From the NCBI GenBank assembly GCA_963768715.1, contig CAVYJC010000011.1, positions 841,987 through 905,986 on the forward strand: 64,000 nucleotides of DNA, read 5' to 3'. Positions 9,291 through 17,378 of this stretch are shown piece by piece. Made by a program: the position numbers and the translations under genes. Numbering within the stretch: position 1 is the first letter of the stretch; the number at the start of each line of letters is the position of its first letter. Below the pieces are notes generated by a model that worked only from the letters and a program-made list of their open reading frames with translations, did not search any database and was not told the origin of the DNA. The DNA comes from DATKEJ01 sp963768715 (GTDB lineage: Bacteria; Bacteroidota; Rhodothermia; Rhodothermales; DATKEJ01).

Positions 9291-9463
9291 AGTGTTCAGG
9301 AGGCACGGAATACTGTAGATAGCCCGAACCCCTGGCGAGTATGGCCGGGTGCGGTGGCCGCCGCCTGAGGTGAATGGAGCCCTCGAGGCGTCGAATGTAA
9401 AGATCGCGTTGATCCGACAGGTTCTACGATTCTCGTCTGGAAAAGACCTCAGTCGCAGGACTA

Positions 9464-9484
9464 TATTTAGAATAAATCTAAATA
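9464..9484. promoter_or_regulatory. Inverted repeat, Fur/DtxR-like metal-regulator operator
   Basis: TATTTAGA (9464-9471), a 5-base ATAAA spacer, then TCTAAATA (9477-9484): a perfect 8-base inverted repeat about 43 bases upstream of the FTR1-type iron permease ATG. The TTTAG..CTAAA layout resembles DtxR/IdeR and some Fur boxes. The position upstream of an iron-uptake gene supports control by iron; the identity of the regulator is inference. Confidence 0.55.
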
Positions 9485-9526
9485 GAGTGCACAAGACAGG
9501 TTACAGGATTGCGAACAGGCAAGTCG

Positions 9527-11518
9527 ATGTTTCGAGTTAGGGGACTATGTGAAACCCCTGCTCTTTTGGCATGGGTCTTCTCAGTGGCGTGCCTGCTGAC
9601 CGCTACACAGGCGGTCGGGCAAGACGCTGCCCCGAAGCACCGGGCTGAGTCACTCGACGGAGCCCGGCAGCTCGTACATATCCTTGACTACATGGCGCAG
9701 GACTATCCCAAGGCAGTCTCGGATGGTCGGATCGCCAATGCGGACGAGTACCGCGAGATGGTAAGTTTCGGTCGCGACGCCACCTCCCTCGTTCATGACT
9801 TGTCGACTGATGGCCGGGTGCAGTCAAACGCCGAACTGGATGCGTTGGTAGGGCGGTTTCAGTCCGGCATCGCAGCAAAAGCACCGGCTGATTCAATCGC
9901 ATATCATGCACGGCAGCTTAGAATACGCGTGTTGGAGATCACCGGCCTGCCAACGGCGCCGATCGTGTGGCCCGATCTCGCGAACGCGCGGGCAGTCTAT
10001 GAAACGGCGTGCGTTGCATGTCATGGGCAAGACGGCAAGGGCAACGGCCGGGTCGCCAATGGGCTTGATCCCAAACCCACCAATTTCGTGGAAGGCGACC
10101 GCATTGCGTCGCAGTCTCCGTTTCAGGTTTACAACACTATTCGGCTGGGCGTTGAAGGCACGGCCATGCCCGATTTCAAAGTGCTCAGCGAGAAGGAGTT
10201 GTGGAAACTGGCTTTTTTCGTGAAGGCCCTGCGTTACTCGGACGCAGACGTATCGACCACCAAGTCCGATTCTCTCGTTGCCGGTGCAGCGGACGTATCG
10301 CTCGAACAGATCGCCGCTTTGAACGACCGTGAGCTCGCAAACGCACTCATGGACAGAGGTCTTTCGCATCCGTCCTCTGCGGTTGCCGCGATACGTACGG
10401 GACGAGCAAAACCGGGACATTCGGCTTCGCTCAACCTCGCCAAGCAGCTGCTCGGAGACGCCCTCGCAAAGTACCGAGACGGCAAGACGCGCCCGGCGCG
10501 CGGCGATGCGTTGCGCGCTTATCTCGAAGGCGTGGAGCCTATCGAGCCGGCTCTAGCGGCCCGAGACGCCGCCCTGAAGGCCGGACTCGAGCGACGGATG
10601 CTTGCCGTCCGGAACCAGATAGAACGCGGCGCTGACTCAGAATCGGTTGCGCAAGCCGTTGCGGACGCACGGGGCTCGCTCGATGAAGCGGAACGCGTAC
10701 TCGGCGAATCCCCACCGTCACTCTTCTTCTCGTTCATACTGGCGGCATCCATACTGCTTCGAGAAGGATTGGAAGCGTTTCTCGTCATCCTTGCGATTCT
10801 CGGCGTACTGCGCTCTGTGGGACAGAAGGAAGCTGTCCGCTGGGTGCATGCCGGCTGGATGTTCGCACTCGGGCTGGGAATCGTCGCCTGGTTCTTCTCG
10901 GACGCACTGATTCAGGTGGGAGCGGCACAGCGTGAAATCATGGAGGGCTTCGTTTCATTGATTGCCGTTGGTGTTCTGCTTTACGTCGGCTTTTGGATGC
11001 ACAATAAGTCCGAGATCAACAAGTGGAAGGCGTTTATCAAGAAGCGCGTGAACCGCACCCTTGGAACGGGCAATCTATTCGGTCTCGCCGCGATTTCTTT
11101 CTTTGCCGTTTTTCGCGAGGCCTTTGAGTCGGTGCTATTCCTCTCCGCTTTGACGCTCGAACAGGGGACCGCGCACAGATCGGCGGTGGCAGGCGGTGCG
11201 GCGGCAGCCATTGCAGGCGTACTCATTTTGTCTGCGATACTGCTGCGGTATTCGATTCGATTACCCAGCGCTCGCCTCTTCAAGTATTCCTCGGCTGCGG
11301 TGGGCATCCTTGGCATCGTACTTGCCGGAAAAGGAATCCACGCCTTTCAGGAGGCGGGCTTCCTGTCAATGACGCCGACGCCGTTTTCCTTTCGATTTGA
11401 GCTGCTTGGCATGTACGCAACAATCGAGACGCTCGCCACGCAAATCGTTCTGCTCGTCGTCGTACTGATTCTCTGGCATGCCCCGAAATACATCGGCTTG
11501 CGGACTGCGGTCAGCTGA
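9527..11518 (+). CDS. Cytochrome c - FTR1 family iron permease fusion
   Basis: An exported protein of about 663 residues with a signal peptide (LLAWVFSVACLLTATQAVGQ). The periplasmic half has one c-heme site, CVACHGQDGKGNG, at about residue 162, then helical sequence. The C-terminal half is a multi-pass FTR1 permease with both REXXE iron sites: REGLEAF near residue 411 and REAFESV near 530. FTR1 permeases import ferric iron after oxidation of ferrous iron; a fused cytochrome could take the electron. A metal-type operator lies upstream. The ATG at 9527 gives a clean signal peptide; a TTG at 9509 is possible. Confidence 0.92.
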   Translation: MFRVRGLCETPALLAWVFSVACLLTATQAVGQDAAPKHRAESLDGARQLVHILDYMAQDYPKAVSDGRIANADEYREMVSFGRDATSLVHDLSTDGRVQSNAELDALVGRFQSGIAAKAPADSIAYHARQLRIRVLEITGLPTAPIVWPDLANARAVYETACVACHGQDGKGNGRVANGLDPKPTNFVEGDRIASQSPFQVYNTIRLGVEGTAMPDFKVLSEKELWKLAFFVKALRYSDADVSTTKSDSLVAGAADVSLEQIAALNDRELANALMDRGLSHPSSAVAAIRTGRAKPGHSASLNLAKQLLGDALAKYRDGKTRPARGDALRAYLEGVEPIEPALAARDAALKAGLERRMLAVRNQIERGADSESVAQAVADARGSLDEAERVLGESPPSLFFSFILAASILLREGLEAFLVILAILGVLRSVGQKEAVRWVHAGWMFALGLGIVAWFFSDALIQVGAAQREIMEGFVSLIAVGVLLYVGFWMHNKSEINKWKAFIKKRVNRTLGTGNLFGLAAISFFAVFREAFESVLFLSALTLEQGTAHRSAVAGGAAAAIAGVLILSAILLRYSIRLPSARLFKYSSAAVGILGIVLAGKGIHAFQEAGFLSMTPTPFSFRFELLGMYATIETLATQIVLLVVVLILWHAPKYIGLRTAVS

Positions 11519-11547
11519 CCTCGCGTTCCTTTCACTTGTACTTTGCG

Positions 11548-13023
11548 TCACCCGAAGTTCTTCTCGAAAGGGAACATCGGTTTTCGCCGATGCCGGTAGA
11601 TGAGTTTCGTCATGTCTGCCCGAGTGGGTCCGGGGGTATCGACGTGGATGAAGCCGCCCTTGGCGATCGGTGCGAAGGCCGCCTGCGGCGCTATCACACC
11701 CTTTGCGACGATGAGCCTGAAGGACGCGGGATCCAGTCCGAACGCCGTCATTTGACGCAGACTGAAAGGCGGCACCCGTTTGGATGTGAGCATAACAGTG
11801 AGCGAGCGATCCGACGCCCCAAGTACTGCCGTTCGTCCCTGATCGAACGCACTGTAGCCGCCATGCCGTGACTCCCTTTCGGAAAACCGGCCATCGTGCA
11901 GCGAAAGAACGTCAAAGTCTGCCATGAACGGATTGATGGGGTCCCCTATCGCGAAATCCTCAATCCGTCCACCGATGCCGACATCGAATGCCTTCGCTGC
12001 GCCTGGGGCATCCGCTAGGCACGCAAAGGCTGGGCCGGCCGCGTGAAGGCGTATCTCATGAAGAAGCGCCGTCCCGTTTGCCGGTGAGCCGCCGCCGACG
12101 TTGTCGCCCATATCAAGGAGGACCACCGGCGTGCTGGAAGTCCCGAGGACGTTCTCGACAGCCTTCAAAGGACTCGTGAATCGGGGCTCGAATCGGTTTC
12201 GCCTCTCATAAATTTGATTACCTACCCGAGTCGAGAGATGCCGTGCGCGATCGCGATCGTCACCCGTCACGACGACGACCGACGATCCCATTTCGGGAAC
12301 GTCTGCGTACGGGAAGCCAAGCACGATCGATACGGACAACACATCGTCAATCGCTGTTCGGACCCAGGAATACAGATCCTTCAAGGGCTGCTCTCCGGTA
12401 TTCTGCGACTGGATATTGATCGCAACCGGTGGAAAGGCAGCGGCCTGGGTCGGTTTGATCTCACCGGAGAGCGTGCGAACCATGAGCGATGCCGCTCGGA
12501 GCCCCGTCTCCCGCTGATCCAGGTGTGGGTTCGTTTCGTAGGCAATCAGGGCGTCCGTTGCGTCCACCATCCGTTGGGACAGATTTGCATGCGGATCGAT
12601 CGTCGCGATGTACGGAAGGTCGGGGCCGATCACATTCCTCACCTCTTCGAGCCAGAATCCGTCCGCGTCAGGAGCATTCTCCGCGACTGTGGCGCCGTGC
12701 GGAGCTGCGAGCAACCCGTCGAGGTGACCCGCACGATCGAGTCCATCCAGCATTCGGCGCACGAGCTCGTCAAAGGTCCCCGCCTCGATGACGCCATACG
12801 GGACAGCACGTGCGAGAAAGATCGGGACCGCCTCAATGCCCGCCGACTCGAGTCCTTCAAAAAAGCCCCCGACCTCGTGCGGAGCATCGATCATCCGATC
12901 CCGCACGGCAGCACCTTCCAACAATAAATCGTCGCGAAAGTGTTCGAGCGTCGTTGTGGACGCAACGAATGTGTTGGACTCCTGGAGCAGTCCGACGATG
13001 CCGACGCGACGCCGCTTCATCAA
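11548..13023 (-). CDS. MlrC-type M81 family metallopeptidase
   Basis: A 491-residue protein of the MlrC/M81 family (DUF1485 plus MlrC C-terminal domain), zinc hydrolases best known from microcystin degradation. Motifs include QESNTFVAS near the N terminus, AAPHGATVAEN, ATIDPHANLSQRMVDA, the IAYETNPHLDQRETG block, and LLDMGDNVGGGSPANGT in the C-terminal domain. No signal peptide. Its start overlaps the stop of the upstream PLP enzyme by 4 bases, so it is translationally coupled as the last gene of a five-gene minus-strand operon (16923-11548). The physiological substrate is unknown; an amide or N-acyl amino acid is plausible from the neighbours. Confidence 0.9.
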   Translation of the reverse strand: MMKRRRVGIVGLLQESNTFVASTTTLEHFRDDLLLEGAAVRDRMIDAPHEVGGFFEGLESAGIEAVPIFLARAVPYGVIEAGTFDELVRRMLDGLDRAGHLDGLLAAPHGATVAENAPDADGFWLEEVRNVIGPDLPYIATIDPHANLSQRMVDATDALIAYETNPHLDQRETGLRAASLMVRTLSGEIKPTQAAAFPPVAINIQSQNTGEQPLKDLYSWVRTAIDDVLSVSIVLGFPYADVPEMGSSVVVVTGDDRDRARHLSTRVGNQIYERRNRFEPRFTSPLKAVENVLGTSSTPVVLLDMGDNVGGGSPANGTALLHEIRLHAAGPAFACLADAPGAAKAFDVGIGGRIEDFAIGDPINPFMADFDVLSLHDGRFSERESRHGGYSAFDQGRTAVLGASDRSLTVMLTSKRVPPFSLRQMTAFGLDPASFRLIVAKGVIAPQAAFAPIAKGGFIHVDTPGPTRADMTKLIYRHRRKPMFPFEKNFG

Positions 13024-14105
13024 CTTCCCAGATGGCTCATGACGATTTCCTCGAAAGCGTCAAACGTGTCGACTCGGGAGCAGTCGGGGGAAGATGAGAG
13101 GATGCGATCCTGCGATGCGGAGTCTTTGAAGCCCGATCCCGTTACGAGGCATACGACGCGCTGACCCGGATCGACCTCACCTTTTCTGATCGCCGTGACG
13201 GCGCCCGCAACCGCTACAGCCCCTGCCGGCTCCGCAAAAACTCCTTCTTCGCGAGCCAGGCGAGCCTGGACCTCGAACACGAAGTCGTCAGGTACAGTAA
13301 ATCCGGTACCACCCGACGCCCTGCATGCCTTCAGGGTTTCGGTCCCGTCCATGACGTTTGCAACCTGGAGGCCACTGATCTCGGTCGTGCATTCGCACGC
13401 AGCCGCCGTTTCGAAGCCCTGACGGAGACGCGTCGCAATGGTGTCGTTCCCTTCGGGCTGCACGCAATGAACACGGGGACTGATTCTCGTTCCCAGAAAT
13501 CCTCTAGCTACCGCCAGCGTCAGTCCACCGGCGCCCGCGGGACTGAAGACGTGTTCGAATTCGACACCCGACTCTACCAACTCGATCGACAGACTCTGCA
13601 GGCCCGCCATCCCTTTCGGCGAGTGGCAGAAAGCACTGATCTGCACCGTCGTCTTCAGCTTATCAGCGAGTGCCTCGAGTCGTTCCGTGACATCCTCGGT
13701 CACCGTGGCATCCGTGCCGAACCCCTTCAATCGTACGAGCTTCGCTCCATAGATCTGCATCTGTCTGAGCTTCGCCTGCGGGGCAGAATCGACGATCGCC
13801 AGCACGCAGGGGAGCCCTACGGCTGCCGAATACGCGGCAAGGGCGGCGCCGGTGTTTCCGGACGAACATCCAAGGCAGAGTGGAGCCGAGTCGGCTACAA
13901 GATGCGAAATGGCCGCGGCTGCGAAACGATCCTTGAAGGATCCGGTCGGATTGGACGTCTCGAGCTTGAAGTACAGATTTTCAGCGTTCAGCGAGGGTCC
14001 GATCGAGCGTGATCGAATCAACGGCGTACCGCCTTCGCCAAGCGAGATCCTACATCCGACCGGAGGGGGATCCGGCAGCGCATCAGCGTGAATCCAGATG
14101 CTCAT
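13020..14105 (-). CDS. Threonine synthase-like PLP-dependent enzyme
   Basis: A 361-residue fold-type II PLP enzyme. The PLP lysine is in NPTGSFKDR, the phosphate-binding loop is SSGNTGAALAAY, and a glycine-rich FSPAGAGGLTLAVARGF and a late VCLVTGSGFKD follow. It resembles threonine synthases but lacks the long N-terminal part, and may be a threonine dehydratase-like lyase or beta-replacement enzyme. It overlaps MlrC by 4 bases and follows the SDR by 7 bases, so it belongs to the catabolic operon rather than the threonine pathway. No hom or thrB gene is nearby. Confidence 0.82.
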   Translation of the reverse strand: MSIWIHADALPDPPPVGCRISLGEGGTPLIRSRSIGPSLNAENLYFKLETSNPTGSFKDRFAAAAISHLVADSAPLCLGCSSGNTGAALAAYSAAVGLPCVLAIVDSAPQAKLRQMQIYGAKLVRLKGFGTDATVTEDVTERLEALADKLKTTVQISAFCHSPKGMAGLQSLSIELVESGVEFEHVFSPAGAGGLTLAVARGFLGTRISPRVHCVQPEGNDTIATRLRQGFETAAACECTTEISGLQVANVMDGTETLKACRASGGTGFTVPDDFVFEVQARLAREEGVFAEPAGAVAVAGAVTAIRKGEVDPGQRVVCLVTGSGFKDSASQDRILSSSPDCSRVDTFDAFEEIVMSHLGS

Positions 14106-14112
14106 CGGTGAC

Positions 14113-14925
14113 TCACTCGAACTGTCCGGGCTGGATGCGATTCTTCAAGTGGCGCGGCATCCAGGTGTGGATGAGTCCGCCGTCCACAGTAATCTCGGTC
14201 CCGGTAATGTAGGATGCCCCGTCGCCGGCGAGCCAAAGTATGACCTCGGCGATCTCTTCAGGCTCCGCCCAGCGGTGCATCGGGATCAATTCTTCGGAGG
14301 CATTCCTGATTTCCTGGTCCAGTTCGCTATCGTCCGATTCTGAATCCGGATCGAAATACCGACCGATGTCTGTGTCCACTGCCCCTGGGCTAACGGCCAG
14401 GACCCGGATTCCTGCGCCTGCAAGCGCTGACGCGGCATCATAGGTGAGGCTCAACAGGCCTCCCTTCGCCGCTGCGTAGGCGGCGGCCACACCTTTTGGA
14501 ATATGAGCCTCGACCGAGGCAACGTTGATCATGACGCCTCCACCCGCAGGCCGCATGTGCGGCTCGACCCATTTCATGAGAAAGGCCGGAGCGGTCAGAT
14601 TTGTAGAAATGATACGATTCCACGCCTCGGGAGTGATCTGACGAATCGATTTCAGGTCTCGAGCCGCGCCGTTGTTGACAAGCACGTCAATACGTCCCCA
14701 TTTCGCCGCGACGCGCTCGACGGCAGCTTCAAGCTTGTCGAGTGAGGCCAGATCGGCCACGAGTCCTAGCGCCTCATGGCCCTCGGCCTTTATACTTTCT
14801 ACGACCCGGCCGAGGTCATCGACCAGGACGTCGAGTGCAACAACCGCGTATCCCGCCCGGGCGAATGCCCGAGCCGTCGCCGCGCCGATACCCCGCGCCG
14901 CGCCGGTAATGAGTGCAACCTTCAT
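14113..14925 (-). CDS. SDR family NAD(P)-dependent oxidoreductase
   Basis: A 270-residue classical short-chain dehydrogenase/reductase. The cofactor loop is TGAARGIGAATARAF, the structural motif is VLVNNGAARD, the catalytic serine lies in INVASVEAHIP, and the YAAAK motif supplies Tyr and Lys. The usual C-terminal TGTEITVDGG block is present. The acidic residue after strand 2 (ALDVLVDD) favours NAD over NADP. It overlaps the AspA-like gene upstream by 4 bases. Substrate unknown; it probably oxidises or reduces an intermediate of the same operon pathway. Confidence 0.9.
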   Translation of the reverse strand: MKVALITGAARGIGAATARAFARAGYAVVALDVLVDDLGRVVESIKAEGHEALGLVADLASLDKLEAAVERVAAKWGRIDVLVNNGAARDLKSIRQITPEAWNRIISTNLTAPAFLMKWVEPHMRPAGGGVMINVASVEAHIPKGVAAAYAAAKGGLLSLTYDAASALAGAGIRVLAVSPGAVDTDIGRYFDPDSESDDSELDQEIRNASEELIPMHRWAEPEEIAEVILWLAGDGASYITGTEITVDGGLIHTWMPRHLKNRIQPGQFE

Positions 14926-15838
14926 GCTTTTGACATTGTGGGATCCGCCTCCAGAATTACGGCAAGACTGTCACCCTTTTCCACCTCCGGATTCACGCGA
15001 AGGCAAATAACACGTCCGGTGCTGTCGGCTTGAATGGGATGACGTTTTCCGTCACTCGATCCCGTCACATGCCCGAGAATCGCTCCGGTGGTGACAGAAT
15101 GTCCCAGCGCGACATACGCGGCAAAGACGCCGCGCGCCGGACTCGGATGGCGAATTTGGAGATGGCCGGACGAGGGTCGAGGATCCTCAATCACCCGCTC
15201 AGGCGATATCGACTGAGCCGGCGGCCTCGAAATGAGTCCGATCTGGTCCATGACGTTGTAGCATCCGCTCACGTAGGCTTCCACACCCTCGGTCGAACAT
15301 TCGCCCGCCCCAAGGTATTCTGCATAGATGGCCGGTACACCGGCGTCGCGCGCTACCGACAGCGAGCGTCCGTCAAGGCTGCTTGACGTACCCCAGACGG
15401 TAGGAAGCCCGAAAACATTCGCCATTCGGCGTTGCTTGTCGAGAACAATCGGGTCGGATACGAGCATGTATCCGACCAGCGGTTCAACTCGCAATGCCTG
15501 CCCTCCACTGTGCAGGTCGATGTAGTAGTCGGAAGCACGGATCAGCTTCGCCAATTCGTACGCGACTCGCTCGGTGTGGACTTCCGTCGGGACTACCCGG
15601 AAACGTCCGCGCCAGATCGAGTCCGTCCTCTCCTACCCGCGTCGCCGCGCCCGTGGGCCGATTCATTCACGACCGGCACGACAGTTAGCCTTCCTGTCAA
15701 TCTTTCGGGATCCACCTCACGTATCAACCGACGCAGCGCTTCGACACCCTCGTATTCATCTCCGTGGACCGCTGCCGTTACCAGCAGGTGCGGGCCATCC
15801 TTCGATCCAACTTTTTCGACGATCCTGAAGAGTCCCAT
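14922..15838 (-). pseudogene. Succinylglutamate desuccinylase/aspartoacylase-like deacylase, two frameshifts
   Basis: The AstE/AspA-type zinc deacylase is full length (about 305 codons) but split over three frames. Frame 1 from 15838 has VTAAVHGDEYEG, with metal ligands His and Glu, down to VPVVNESAHGRG. Frame 2 has RVGEDGLDLARTFPGSPDGSP. Frame 3 has TERVAYELAKLI, then DYYIDLHSGG (third metal ligand) to the end. The shifts fall near 15650 and 15570, each explained by one or two bases. It starts 2 bases after the M24 stop. The M24-AspA pair mirrors the DoeA/DoeB (EutD/EutE) ectoine-breakdown pair. A sequence error is as likely as real loss. Confidence 0.75.
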
Positions 15839-15840
15839 GA

Positions 15841-16923
15841 CTAAAGATCCAAAGGAAATGACGAGAGCCGTTCCGATCCCGACTCCGTAATGAGATAGTT
15901 ATGTTCGAGCCGAATTCCGGCTCTCAGATCATCACCGTAGAGCGCCGGTTCGACAGCGATGACATCCCCGGGCCGCAGGACATCGTCCCATTCGGGATTG
16001 AGCCTGGGGACCTCGTGTGCATCGAGGCCAATGCCGTGGCCTAAATGATGCGGAAAGGCGTATCCCTTCCATCCATCCAGCATGGCCCGGACCTCGCTGT
16101 AGAGCGTTTTGCAGTCAAGACCCGGCTTCAGTTCGGCCTCAACGTATTCAAACGCTTCGAGGATACGAGCATGGGCTCCAGATTGGAAGTCCGTCGGCAG
16201 GCCATCTACCGCAAACGTTCGACACAGGTCAGATCGATAACCTCGCACGCCGACCCCGACGTCGTAGACAGCCAACTCGCCCGACTCGATCCTCCTATCT
16301 CGTGGGAGGCCCCCCGGCGACCCACTCTGGAAGTCATTGCCCCAGCCTGACAAAGGCTCGCCCACTTCCCGCAGCACGGTCGCGCACATGGCCGCATGCA
16401 GTTCCACCTCCGTGGGACGCGACGGTAGGAGGTTCTTCACCGTGGCGTAGGCGGCCTCGGTTGCGTCAATCGCGAAACGAAGCATGGCAACCTCATCGGG
16501 ATCCTTCGTTCTGCGAACGTGCTGATACGCAATTGTGATATCTACGCATTCACCTCCGAACTCCCGCAAACCCCGAGCGCCGCCACCGATGGACTTCAGT
16601 CCTTGCAATAACGGATATAATACCCCGAGCATATTCCCGTCGATGTTCTCAACGAGCGTCGCGAGCTTCTGCGAAACGTAGTCAACCTGCTCATCGGCCG
16701 CAGGAGCGGGCAGCGACCCCTGCGGGGCCAGCAACGTCGTCGGACCATCGAGCCGGACCACCACCGAGACCCGTGTTAACGGCTGAGGATGCCAATATCC
16801 CGTCAGAGCGTGGACATAGCTCCGATTCGTGAACACAGCGGCGTCGAGACGCAATTCTGCCAGCAAAGACCGAAGACGATCCTGGCGGAGACGGCAGAGA
16901 GCAGGGTCTAGGACGGGTAGCAT
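15841..16923 (-). CDS. M24 family aminopeptidase-like hydrolase (Xaa-Pro/creatinase/ectoine hydrolase type)
   Basis: A 360-residue protein with a creatinase-like N-terminal domain and a pita-bread M24 domain. Expected metal ligands are visible: Asp in VYDVGVGVRGYRSDLCR (two), His in HHLGHGIGLDAHE, Glu in VEPALYG, and Glu in IRLEHNYLI. The family includes Xaa-Pro peptidases, creatinase and ectoine hydrolase DoeA. It is the first gene of the minus-strand operon, followed 2 bases later by an AspA/AstE-like deacylase, the partner seen with DoeA. A role in opening a cyclic amidine or amide is inferred from that pairing; plain Xaa-Pro peptidase is the alternative. Confidence 0.85.
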   Translation of the reverse strand: MLPVLDPALCRLRQDRLRSLLAELRLDAAVFTNRSYVHALTGYWHPQPLTRVSVVVRLDGPTTLLAPQGSLPAPAADEQVDYVSQKLATLVENIDGNMLGVLYPLLQGLKSIGGGARGLREFGGECVDITIAYQHVRRTKDPDEVAMLRFAIDATEAAYATVKNLLPSRPTEVELHAAMCATVLREVGEPLSGWGNDFQSGSPGGLPRDRRIESGELAVYDVGVGVRGYRSDLCRTFAVDGLPTDFQSGAHARILEAFEYVEAELKPGLDCKTLYSEVRAMLDGWKGYAFPHHLGHGIGLDAHEVPRLNPEWDDVLRPGDVIAVEPALYGDDLRAGIRLEHNYLITESGSERLSSFPLDL

Positions 16924-16929
16924 TTGATC

Positions 16930-17060
16930 ATATCAAACATCGAACTATCAAACATTGAAAACTAGAGATCCAGGCGAACCGGAAGTACCGGCTATACGTC
17001 CCGGAGTCCGGAACCCGGAACTCGGAATCGGAACCAGGAATCTCGCGAAGATAGCGGATC
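16930..17060. repeat. Degenerate ATCAAACATTGAA and GGAGTCCGG repeats
   Basis: Two short degenerate arrays: atcaaacat-type units near 16930-16962 and a ccggagtccggaacccgg-type run near 17000-17035. Noncoding. Together they fill the space upstream of the M24 operon, where its promoter must also lie; no clear promoter was identified. Confidence 0.55.
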
Positions 17061-17156
17061 TGGATATGACACTCTCCATCGCCGATGGATGCCTGGATTC
17101 TGGAAAACCCTATCTTCGCAGATAGAGTTCGAAGCTCACCAAACTGAGTCACGGTC

Positions 17157-17348
17157 ATGAATGCCAAAGGATTCTTCCTCATTTCAGGCATCATCTTTGC
17201 CGCTATCGCCATCGTACACCTCGTCCGGGTATTCGCTGGCTGGCCTTTTGTCATCGGCAGTTTCTCCGCACCAACTTCGATATCAATTGGCGGAGTCATC
17301 GTCTTCGCGGCGATGAGCATCTGGGCGTTTCGATTGAGAAACGCCTAA
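17157..17348 (+). CDS. Small two-helix membrane protein, unknown function
   Basis: A 63-residue protein with two membrane helices (about residues 4-26 and 38-58) around a short loop, GWPFVIGSFSAPTSISI. The pattern GFFLISGIIFAAIAIVHLVR...GWPFVIG..S is recognisable as a widespread family of tiny inner-membrane proteins with no assigned function. A hydrophilic alternative frame on the other strand (16928-17320) lacks family character and is rejected. Confidence 0.7.
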   Translation: MNAKGFFLISGIIFAAIAIVHLVRVFAGWPFVIGSFSAPTSISIGGVIVFAAMSIWAFRLRNA

Positions 17349-17378
17349 GAGTGGCCGGCTGAACCCGCGACGCTCCGT

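Noticed and set aside
16928..17320. A minus-strand 130-residue reading frame
   Set aside because: It overlaps a recognisable two-helix membrane protein on the other strand and contains repeat-derived sequence at its end.
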